A stretch of 64,000 nucleotides of DNA, taken from Alistipes communis (GTDB taxonomy: Bacteria; Bacteroidota; Bacteroidia; Bacteroidales; Rikenellaceae). Under the pieces are notes generated by a model. That model did no database searches. It was given only the letters and a program-made list of their open reading frames with translations, and was not told where the DNA came from. The stretch lies in NCBI RefSeq assembly GCF_006542665.1, contig NZ_AP019735.1, positions 372,001-436,000 on the forward strand, in the 5' to 3' direction. The position numbers and the translations under genes are program-made. Shown here piece after piece: positions 24,454-30,942 of this stretch; the first letter of the stretch is position 1; each line of letters starts with the position of its first letter.

Positions 24454-24574
24454 CGCTCTATTAACCTTCAATCAAAAATTCTACTTCATTCCTTCTACCC
24501 CGCCGCGCCCGCGGGGCGTTAATATCATATCTGTTTTCATAGTCTAAAAAACAGGAGAAATCGGTCAAATTCGC

Positions 24575-24582
24575 TATATTTG
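24575..24582 (+). promoter_or_regulatory. -7 box of the small peptide/RNA transcript
   Basis: TATATTTG on the plus strand lies about 105 bases before a 25-codon frame and begins a compact unit ending in a strong hairpin at 24777-24803. The -33 box is weak. Confidence 0.5.
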
Positions 24583-24687
24583 CTTCGAATCTTGTCAAAT
24601 GCAATCCCCGATGCGGGTATTCACGGCTTAGCCCAAAGCGGGTGAAGGGTTTTATCCCTAATGTTTCATTTCTAAACATTTTGCATC

Positions 24688-24765
24688 ATGGCAAAGATTC
24701 AAATTCGTGTCAGAACGCAAATTCGCACGACTGTGAGAACTACGGTTCGAACTGTGCGTAGATAG
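24688..24765 (+). CDS. Arg/Thr-rich 25-residue peptide or small RNA
   Basis: ATG at 24688 to TAG at 24765 encodes MAKIQIRVRTQIRTTVRTTV plus RTVRR, with alternating basic and beta-branched residues. A hairpin AATGTTT/AAACATT (24660-24680) precedes it and a terminator follows. The whole unit is about 220 nt. The peptide could be real (toxin-like or nucleic-acid-binding) or the transcript could be a non-coding RNA. Confidence 0.45.
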   Translation: MAKIQIRVRTQIRTTVRTTVRTVRR

Positions 24766-24776
24766 CTTCTGACCGT

Positions 24777-24803
24777 GAGAGGGCGGGCAATTTCCGCCCT
24801 CTC
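24777..24803 (+). terminator. Terminator of the small peptide/RNA unit
   Basis: GAGAGGGCGG pairs with CCGCCCTCTC around a 7-nt loop, followed by TAAATTT. It is nearly symmetric and could also end transcription from the other side. Confidence 0.75.
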
Positions 24804-24816
24804 TAAATTTCTCCTG

Positions 24817-25029
24817 TCATCTGCTGTTATTCTCAGGATCGTTTGTATCAATGAATTTTATCCGATATTTTAGTTCAAGGTATTGGATATATGGGTCTTT
24901 ATAATCATTATTCAAAAACATCGGGAATGAGCGGATCAAATAATACATAACGAAGATTGCAAATACCGCAAAACACACCGATAGCAAACACGCTGAACAC
25001 ATCAATATTCTAAGAGCGAAGATTTCCAT
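24817..25029 (-). CDS. Small membrane protein, unknown
   Basis: This 70-residue protein has a long hydrophobic segment at residues 5-34 (ALRILMCSACLLSVCFAVFA) and a charged tail with KYRIKFIDTNDPENN. It lies just downstream of the Cro-like gene on the same strand, so it may be an early membrane factor. No family recognised. Confidence 0.55.
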   Translation of the reverse strand: MEIFALRILMCSACLLSVCFAVFAIFVMYYLIRSFPMFLNNDYKDPYIQYLELKYRIKFIDTNDPENNSR

Positions 25030-25040
25030 AAGACCAATTT

Positions 25041-25274
25041 TTATTCACGCACCCACCTGATTTTGGTGTTCTCGAATCCCCCGCGTTCACGAGCCATTCG
25101 GCGGATGCGATCCGGCTGTTCGCCATAGGTAGGGTATGTGAGATTCAATGCGTTATTTACAGTGTCAACCGTACACCCCAGCTCTGCGGCGATCTCCTTC
25201 TTTATCGCTGGCGCAACATCGATGAATCGGATCTTCTTTTTGGTCAGTTTGTTTGTAATCTCTTGATTCTTCAT
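25041..25274 (-). CDS. Small Cro-like HTH regulator
   Basis: The start MKNQEITNKLTKKK (77 residues) is taken because the upstream part of the frame covers the promoter. The middle (VAPAIKKEIAAELGCTVDTV) is a helix-turn-helix. It is divergent from the S24 repressor with the operator between, the standard CI/Cro arrangement. A -7 box TATATTTG (25348-25341) precedes it. Confidence 0.7.
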   Translation of the reverse strand: MKNQEITNKLTKKKIRFIDVAPAIKKEIAAELGCTVDTVNNALNLTYPTYGEQPDRIRRMARERGGFENTKIRWVRE

Positions 25275-25334
25275 TATATTTGCATCTAATATTGTTCGTT
25301 CGGTTATCGAAACGGTTACCGCTCTATGAACTTG

Positions 25335-25360
25335 ACAATGCAAATATATAACATTGTTAT
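25335..25360. promoter_or_regulatory. Divergent promoter/operator between Cro-like and CI-like genes
   Basis: ACAATG (25335-25340) and CATTGT (25352-25357) form an inverted repeat, and ATAACATTGTTAT (25348-25360) is a perfect palindrome. Both overlap the minus-strand -7 box TATATTTG. This fits a repressor site that would block the Cro-side promoter. Confidence 0.65.
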
Positions 25361-25399
25361 TTATTATCCAAATAAAAAATAACAAATCTACCTAAAAAG

Positions 25400-26047
25400 A
25401 TGAAAGAACCCAAGAAGTATACTGTAAAAGAGCGAATTATACATTATCTAAAAAAGAGCAAGATTACGCAATCAGAATTTTGCAAGCGAGTCGGATTATC
25501 TTCGGGATATATCGGAGCAATGCGAAAATCCTTTCAACCGGACACGATAAATAAAATTGTTATTGAATTTCCCGATCTTGATATTACATGGCTTCTCACC
25601 GGCGAAGGTGAAATGCTGAAAAACGCCGTTGAAGTTGCTACATCCGGCCACCGGATCCGCTACTGGGTGGATGTTGATGCCACAGCCGGAGGTGTTACGC
25701 AGTTCGATGATATGATGAGTAGCCAATATATCGACCTGGCGATTCCGGAATTCCGCGACTGTACAGATGCGGTCAATCTGTACGGCGACTCAATGTTTCC
25801 GCTTTATAAAAGCGGGTCGATAATCATTCTTAAAGAGTGGAAGGAATCGTTCATTGACTTTGGCAACGTATATCTTATAATAACCAAGAACGGCAACCGT
25901 ATGGTAAAATACCTGCGAAAGGGGTCTGACGTCGCTCATGTACTCTGCGTATCGGAGAATAAGGAATTCGACCCGTTCGAGATAGAGATAGGTGATATTC
26001 TTCGGCTATATCTTGTTAAAGGCGGCGTTCATAAAAACACCTTGTGA
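25400..26047 (+). CDS. Phage repressor 1 (XRE HTH plus S24 peptidase)
   Basis: This 215-residue protein has an N-terminal HTH (KITQSEFCKRVGLSSGYIGA), a linker with WLLTGEGEMLKN, and a C-terminal LexA/CI-type S24 domain. The nucleophile serine is in LYGDSMFPLYKSG and the lysine partner lies in NRMVKYLRKG. It should keep the prophage silent and be removed by RecA-stimulated self-cleavage. It is divergent from the Cro-like gene. Confidence 0.9.
   Translation: MKEPKKYTVKERIIHYLKKSKITQSEFCKRVGLSSGYIGAMRKSFQPDTINKIVIEFPDLDITWLLTGEGEMLKNAVEVATSGHRIRYWVDVDATAGGVTQFDDMMSSQYIDLAIPEFRDCTDAVNLYGDSMFPLYKSGSIIILKEWKESFIDFGNVYLIITKNGNRMVKYLRKGSDVAHVLCVSENKEFDPFEIEIGDILRLYLVKGGVHKNTL
25588..25625. repeat. 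38-bp exact repeat, copy in repressor 1 (second copy 26793-26830)
   Basis: The 38 bases coding WLLTGEGEMLKN at the junction of the HTH and peptidase parts are identical in both repressor genes, while sequence on both sides differs. This can serve as a recombination point for exchanging domains. Confidence 0.9.
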
Positions 26048-26087
26048 TTATTAATAGATTTTCTTATACGACATAGTGAATGTATAA

Positions 26088-26477
26088 ATGGAAGAGAAGG
26101 ATATAACTCTTGCGGATATGATTCTGGCCAGTTTAATGTCAGAAAGCGAACACATTATGCTCTATGTCATACACGAGAAAGCGACAGACGAAGCCCAAGC
26201 CCAACGTGTAATATTGTCTCTCTGTTCTTATGGTGCGGCACATGAGACCGACATACACTTAGAAAAGACTGACAAAACAGCCAACCTTATAGCACTTGGA
26301 GGAGCGCGGTATATCTACGAACAAGAGCGCCTTAAAGAAAGATATAACAAATTATCAATGTTAGATATAGAATTGTCGATACAAGAAAAGAGACGAAATA
26401 AATGGTTGTCTATTAGCGCAATATTAATCTCTTTTGTTGCACTTGTTATTTCTATTGTGAGTCTTTTCGTATCGTGA
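26088..26477 (+). CDS. C-terminally membrane-anchored protein, unknown
   Basis: The 129-residue protein has a soluble N-terminal part with helical pattern (LADMILASLMSESEHIML), a coiled-coil-like middle (YEQERLKERYNKLSML) and a final hydrophobic helix (WLSISAILISFVALVISIVS). Placed between the two repressors, it is a likely lysogenic gene, perhaps superinfection exclusion. Confidence 0.65.
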   Translation: MEEKDITLADMILASLMSESEHIMLYVIHEKATDEAQAQRVILSLCSYGAAHETDIHLEKTDKTANLIALGGARYIYEQERLKERYNKLSMLDIELSIQEKRRNKWLSISAILISFVALVISIVSLFVS

Positions 26478-26573
26478 TAAAAAGTCATCTACATTTGAAA
26501 ACCAATCTATATATACCGCATAGCATGAGCATGCGAAAGCAATTAATGACAATATAACGCAGAGGACTTTCAT
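26424..26573 (-). CDS. Possible small secreted or membrane peptide
   Basis: The frame MKVLCVILSLIAFACSCYAV and 29 further residues has a signal-like start. A TATATTTG box (26588-26581) ends only 7 bases before the ATG, which would make the mRNA nearly leaderless. It overlaps the convergent gene by 54 bases. Weak. Confidence 0.3.
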   Translation of the reverse strand: MKVLCVILSLIAFACSCYAVYIDWFSNVDDFLSRYEKTHNRNNKCNKRD

Positions 26574-26607
26574 AGTATTGCAAATATAATAGAAAATTCG
26601 ATCAAAT

Positions 26608-27306
26608 ATGTTGACGGGACAAAATAAAATCAATTTAATATTAGATCACGTAGGCATTAAAGCCCCTACGTTTGCTAAACATGTCGGGGTTAAATATCAG
26701 CGGATATTAGATATTCAAAACGGAAAGGTTAAAAACATCTCTGCTGAGGTAGCAAGCCGCATTATAGACGCTTACCCACAGTTCAACATTGAATGGCTTC
26801 TCACCGGCGAAGGTGAAATGCTGAAAAACGGGATTGCTCATGAACCAGACAATGGCACCACGATCGGCTCTGGCAGAGTGATCCCGTATTATGACGCCGA
26901 GGTTGCAGCAGGAACCGAGTACGGTATGGAGATGATGCAGACGGCACCCGTAGGTGTAATCGAAATAGGCGGCCTGCTCAAAGACAGCGAATTTGCGATG
27001 CGTGTCTACGGCAATAGCATGGTTCCGAACTATCCTGCCGGATGCGTGATCGGGCTGCGCCAATATAACGAACATTTCATTGAACCCGGAACTGTGTACG
27101 TGATAGAGACGGAAGAAAACCGTTTTCTCAAACGGCTGTATTACAGCAAGGATAAAAAGGCATTCCGCTGCATGAGCGACAACCACATGAAGCATGAGAA
27201 CGGCCCAATGGAGGGAGAATATTTCTACCCTGAATTCGAAATCCCGTTTGAAGATGTCCGACGGTTATTGCGGGTGACGGGAGTAATTAAGCGCAATATT
27301 TTATAG
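26608..27306 (+). CDS. Phage repressor 2 (HTH plus S24 peptidase)
   Basis: This 232-residue protein has an HTH (APTFAKHVGVKYQRILDIQNG) and the same WLLTGEGEMLKN linker as repressor 1. Its S24 domain has the serine in VYGNSMVPNYPAGC and lysine in NRFLKRLYYSK. It is followed at once by a lipoprotein gene. Two cleavable repressors in one prophage suggest two operators or one gained by exchange. Confidence 0.9.
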   Translation: MLTGQNKINLILDHVGIKAPTFAKHVGVKYQRILDIQNGKVKNISAEVASRIIDAYPQFNIEWLLTGEGEMLKNGIAHEPDNGTTIGSGRVIPYYDAEVAAGTEYGMEMMQTAPVGVIEIGGLLKDSEFAMRVYGNSMVPNYPAGCVIGLRQYNEHFIEPGTVYVIETEENRFLKRLYYSKDKKAFRCMSDNHMKHENGPMEGEYFYPEFEIPFEDVRRLLRVTGVIKRNIL

Positions 27307-27331
27307 GATGATTACAACAATATATTGTATT

Positions 27332-27847
27332 ATGAAAAAGATTTATCTGTTATCATTCTTGATGGTGATCGTTGGGATCAGTTGCGAAAAGGAGACTGTC
27401 ATCACTATATCCAACGAATCTTTCGAAGAGTATTTCCCGTATCATGAAAATGGGAAATCATATAATGAACCTTTTCGATATGTAGGAGAAGATAAAACCT
27501 ACGGATTTCCAGTTTGGAGATCGTTATACGAGATCAATGAATCGGGAAATAGATGTTCTCTTGAATTCATAGACAATAAAGGGTATGGTGGTCAAACACC
27601 TGAAGAGACCAGATTACCATCTTTGTCACTACTACAAGAATGGAATTATTTAAAAGAGCGACCGCAAGACTATGGAGTTGACGCATTCCATATTGTTGCC
27701 TATTTCACCTTTACCTATGAAAATATAGATGGGAATTATTATATAAAGAATTACCACTACACTACAGATGCTCGCATATTCGGAATGAACTATCTTGAAT
27801 TCGATTCTTCGAACGGAAAAATCGGCAGGTGGGTTCATAAAAAGTAA
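27332..27847 (+). CDS. Lipoprotein, unknown
   Basis: The start MKKIYLLSFLMVIVGISCEK (171 residues) has a lipoprotein signal with the cysteine at residue 18; an ATG 24 bases earlier is possible. The mature part is aromatic and acidic. It lies right after repressor 2, so it is probably expressed in the lysogen and changes the cell surface. No family recognised. Confidence 0.75.
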   Translation: MKKIYLLSFLMVIVGISCEKETVITISNESFEEYFPYHENGKSYNEPFRYVGEDKTYGFPVWRSLYEINESGNRCSLEFIDNKGYGGQTPEETRLPSLSLLQEWNYLKERPQDYGVDAFHIVAYFTFTYENIDGNYYIKNYHYTTDARIFGMNYLEFDSSNGKIGRWVHKK

Positions 27848-27938
27848 TGTGATAGATGTGGATGATGGGGTGATCAATTCGATGTAATGCTATTAATCTA
27901 AACTTTAAAACTATAAGATATGGAAGATTTTTTTTGTA

Positions 27939-28316
27939 ATGATGCTAATTGTATGGGCGGTGGGTATCTTGTCAATTATATTATTCTTCAAATTATGGAG
28001 GATGACAAATGACATTAAGAAGATTTGCATTTCTGTGGTAAAAGAACCGCAACGAGGCCGAAATTGGGTGGTTTCTACGATGCTGATGAAAGGCGAGTCT
28101 CCAGAAATGATAAGTAAATATTTAATTGAATCTTTTTCAGAGGATATTCATAGACTATACAAAGTTGGATATACGGAACAGGCGTTTACCCAATATGCAA
28201 ACGCAAAAATCACCCAATATAAAAAGTTATATGAGTTAATTGGAATAGAGATGCCAGATAGTATACAAAATGCAAATACAATCACAAAAGTAAAAACCAT
28301 TTTTCATCAAGGATGA
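27939..28316 (+). CDS. Membrane-anchored lysogenic protein, unknown
   Basis: The protein has 125 residues, with an N-terminal hydrophobic helix (MLIVWAVGILSIILFFKLW) and a soluble helical domain. An earlier ATG at 27920 is out of frame, separated by a run of eight T; losing one T would give MEDFFVMMLIVW in frame. Which form is expressed is unclear. Confidence 0.65.
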   Translation: MMLIVWAVGILSIILFFKLWRMTNDIKKICISVVKEPQRGRNWVVSTMLMKGESPEMISKYLIESFSEDIHRLYKVGYTEQAFTQYANAKITQYKKLYELIGIEMPDSIQNANTITKVKTIFHQG

Positions 28317-28377
28317 TAACGCTTGTCTCGACTCTTCGGCAGGCTTATCCCTTGCGATAGCATTTTAACAATACCTC

Positions 28378-28968
28378 ATGGAACTGCAACCCATCCAAAG
28401 CAAGATATACGAAATCCGAGGCCAGCGGGTGATGCTGGATTTCGATCTGGCAGAACTCTACCAAGTGGAGACAAAGCGGCTGAAAGAGGCCGTAAGGCGC
28501 AATATTGAGCGTTTCGAGGGCGATGATTTTATGTTCGTACTCTCGGAAAAAGAATATGAAATTTTGAGGACGCAAATTGCGACCTCAAGTCTAACATCAC
28601 AAAATGCGTCCTCAAATTGGGGTGGTCGTCGCTATCCGCCCTTTGCCTTTACGGAAATGGGGGTTGCAATGCTTTCGAGCGTGTTGCGCAGTGAGACAGC
28701 CATACGGGTAAATAGGGCTATTATGCGGGCTTTCGTAGCGATGCGCAACTACATCATGACCACGACGACAGTAACGGCAGAATTGGCCGAAATTCGGGCA
28801 CGGCTGGCGTTGTTGGAGCAGACAGGCAAGGACAACGCCGAAGCGGTCAGCGATCTATCGGAGGATATGCGTAAGGAGCTCGACAATATCTACGAGGCAA
28901 TTGCGGCACTCTCCGTGAAGGTTCCGCAGGCACGCAAATCTCCTCAGCCAATCGGGTTCAAAAAATAG
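28378..28968 (+). CDS. ORF6N-domain protein (KilA-N type)
   Basis: This 196-residue protein has the ORF6N pattern: IYEIRGQRVMLDFDLAELYQ, VETKRLKEAVRRN, FAFTEMGVAMLSSVL, then a coiled-coil tail. ORF6N proteins are phage DNA-binding regulators. It is the last gene before the attachment scar, a typical accessory position. Confidence 0.9.
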   Translation: MELQPIQSKIYEIRGQRVMLDFDLAELYQVETKRLKEAVRRNIERFEGDDFMFVLSEKEYEILRTQIATSSLTSQNASSNWGGRRYPPFAFTEMGVAMLSSVLRSETAIRVNRAIMRAFVAMRNYIMTTTTVTAELAEIRARLALLEQTGKDNAEAVSDLSEDMRKELDNIYEAIAALSVKVPQARKSPQPIGFKK

Positions 28969-29033
28969 ACAGATTATACTCGATCGATGCAGATGTTATC
29001 CTAATGTTGTTCGAATATTTTCGAATAAATATC

Positions 29034-29051
29034 GTAAACATTTAGTAAACA
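29034..29051. repeat. GTAAACA direct repeats next to attachment site
   Basis: GTAAACA occurs at 29034-29040 and 29045-29051, one helical turn apart, beside the tRNA scar. They could be arm-type integrase or excisionase sites. The surrounding 28969-29073 holds no gene. Confidence 0.4.
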
Positions 29052-29073
29052 GCAAATAAAATAATTGTTTATA

Positions 29074-29120
29074 ACAGCCTTCTAAGCTGTGGGTCTTGGG
29101 TTCGAATCCCAACGGAATCA
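29074..29120 (+). other. Prophage attachment scar: 3' part of tRNA-Arg(TCT)
   Basis: ACAGC-CTTCTAA-GCTGT is a complete anticodon arm (TCT), followed by a T arm TTGGG-TTCGAAT-CCCAA and acceptor strand CGGAATC with A. The 5' half (acceptor and D arm) is absent; the sequence before it is AT-rich phage DNA. This marks the right end of the prophage, and the functional tRNA should be rebuilt at the other end. Confidence 0.88.
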
Positions 29121-29131
29121 CGAAACAGAAT

Positions 29132-29171
29132 CGCTTGCGGATCGGGGAGGGATCTCCCCGATCCGCAAGCG
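29132..29171 (+). terminator. Perfect 18-bp hairpin after the tRNA-Arg scar
   Basis: CGCTTGCGGATCGGGGAG pairs fully with its complement around a GGAT loop. It is probably the original terminator of the tRNA-Arg transcript. No strong T-run follows. Confidence 0.7.
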
Positions 29172-29376
29172 TTCATATCGGCCGGACCTGCACAGGTTCA
29201 GGAACGCACGAGGCGCACCCAGCCGTCCCGGCATACCGCACGACGCCTCCGGAACGGGCGCGTTCGCCGTGCGGCGGAAGGGTGCCGGATTCGGGATTCT
29301 TGCGTATTTGCGATTTTTTTCATAGCTTGCCTGCATAAATCGCCCGAAAGAAATTCAGAAATCTCCCAAACACCGT

Positions 29377-30786
29377 ATGAAAAAGATATCGAGGAAACTT
29401 TTCCTGAAAAAAGCAGCAGCCGGATTGGCTGCATTGGCCGTGTCGCCCGCACTGCTCTCATGCGACGAATCGGACGCCGGCAGCCGGAAAATCCGGAAGC
29501 TCGCCCCGCTCGCGGGCCGGTACGACGTCGTGATCGCAGGCGGCGGCCCTGCGGGATTCATCGCGGCGATCGCGGCGGCACGGCAAGGCGCGAAGACAGC
29601 GATCGTCGAGCGATACGGCTTCTTCGGCGGGATGGCCACGATCGGATACGTCGCGCCGATCAGCGTATTCGCACTCAAAAACGAACTGGTCATCGGAGGA
29701 ATCCCCTGGGAGTTCGTCAAGCGATTGGAGTCGATGGGCGGCGCTTTCATCGAATGGCCCAAGGCGAACATCGATTTCGACGTCGAACTCTACAAACTCT
29801 GCTGTCAGCGGATGATCCGGGAAGCCGGCGTGGACATGTACATGCACTCGGCGATGATCGGCTGCGAAATGGAGGGGAAGAGAATCGAAACGGTGATTAT
29901 CGAAAACAAAAACGGCCTCGAAACCCTCGCCTCCAAAGTCTTCATCGACTGTACCGGCGACGGCGATCTGGCACACATGGCCGACGTGCCGATGCAGCCG
30001 AATCCGGACGGAGAGCTGCAACCCTCCTCGTACTGTTTCATCCTTTCGGGAGTCGACACCGAGAGCGAATTGCTGAACAGGTGCATGTACCACAACGGCA
30101 TCAACGGACCGAGCCAGTGCAAACCCGTACGCGAAAAACTGCTGGCCATGAAGGCGGCCGGAGCCGATCTGCCCGATTTCGGCGGCCCGTGGTTCAACAA
30201 TGTCATGCACAAAGGCAGCGTGGCCGTGAACATCACACGCAGGGCGGCCGATGCCACGGACAACCGTAATTTCAGCGCCGCGGAGTGCCAGCTCCGGGAG
30301 GACATCTTCACCTTCACGCGCATCCTCAAAGAGAACTTCGCCGAATTCGCCGACTGCTACGTCTCCTCCACCGCACCGCAGGCCGGCGTGCGCGAATCGA
30401 GAAGAATATGCGGCGTACATACGGTAACGGCCGACGAGTATGTCAACGCCTACCGCTACGAGGACAGCATCTCCCGCGGAATCCACCCGATCGACATACA
30501 CGCCAGCAAAGGCACGCACCAGACCCGGATCGATCTCGACAAACCGGCCTACGTCCCCTATCGGGCCCTTATCGCTCCGAACTACCCGAACCTGCTCGTG
30601 GCCGGCCGCTGCCTGTCGGCCGACCGTCAGGCACTCGCCTCTCTGCGCGTGATGGCCAGCTGCATGGGAACCGGCCAGGCCGCGGGCGTCGCCGCCGCGC
30701 AGAGCGTCGCGAGCCGCCGCCCCGTACAGGAGATCGATACGGCCAGACTCGTTTCGACCCTGAAAGATCTGGGTGCGGTTCTCTGA
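29377..30786 (+). CDS. FAD-dependent oxidoreductase, lipoprotein
   Basis: The 469-residue protein begins with a signal of Tat-like character (RKLFLKKAAAGLAALAVSPA) and lipobox ALLSC, so it is exported and lipid-anchored. An N-terminal Rossmann fold YDVVIAGGGPAGFIAAIAAA binds FAD, followed by GFFGGMATIG, and FIDCTGDGDLA. A late NLLVAGRCLSADRQA matches the FAD_oxidored group. Substrate unknown; the neighbouring glycosidases suggest a glycoside or polyphenol. Confidence 0.88.
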   Translation: MKKISRKLFLKKAAAGLAALAVSPALLSCDESDAGSRKIRKLAPLAGRYDVVIAGGGPAGFIAAIAAARQGAKTAIVERYGFFGGMATIGYVAPISVFALKNELVIGGIPWEFVKRLESMGGAFIEWPKANIDFDVELYKLCCQRMIREAGVDMYMHSAMIGCEMEGKRIETVIIENKNGLETLASKVFIDCTGDGDLAHMADVPMQPNPDGELQPSSYCFILSGVDTESELLNRCMYHNGINGPSQCKPVREKLLAMKAAGADLPDFGGPWFNNVMHKGSVAVNITRRAADATDNRNFSAAECQLREDIFTFTRILKENFAEFADCYVSSTAPQAGVRESRRICGVHTVTADEYVNAYRYEDSISRGIHPIDIHASKGTHQTRIDLDKPAYVPYRALIAPNYPNLLVAGRCLSADRQALASLRVMASCMGTGQAAGVAAAQSVASRRPVQEIDTARLVSTLKDLGAVL

Positions 30787-30812
30787 CGCGGCCGACGAAA
30801 CCGGTAGCGGAC

Positions 30813-30848
30813 AAACAGCGGGGCGGACAGATGTCCGCCCCGCTGTTT
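30813..30848 (+). terminator. Terminator after the oxidoreductase
   Basis: AAACAGCGGGGCGGACA and its complement form a long GC-rich stem ending in TTT. It is suitable for both strands and sits between the oxidoreductase and the convergent GH78 gene. Confidence 0.8.
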
Positions 30849-30942
30849 CGGTTCTCCGCCGACGAATGCGCCGCAAAAAGCACCGGCACGCAATGTTGCG
30901 TGCCGGCACTCCCTTTTACCAATTCAAACCTTTCCAGTGTCG

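Larger units (their letters stand above)
1..29120. mobile_element. Prophage (HK97-type tailed phage), right part, integrated in tRNA-Arg(TCT)
   Basis: Terminase, portal, prohead protease and capsid genes, a phage replication module and two CI-like repressors lie in one block. The block ends at an orphan 3' part of a tRNA-Arg gene, the usual scar of integration into a tRNA 3' end. Host genes start right after it. The left boundary, tail genes and integrase are not in the window. Tape measure, lysis and integrase genes are not seen here. Nearly all lytic genes are on the minus strand, and the repressor block is on the plus strand. Confidence 0.93.

Noticed and set aside
24461..24679. 72-codon minus-strand frame
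   Set aside because: It overlaps the promoter and leader of the small plus-strand unit and has no coding signs.
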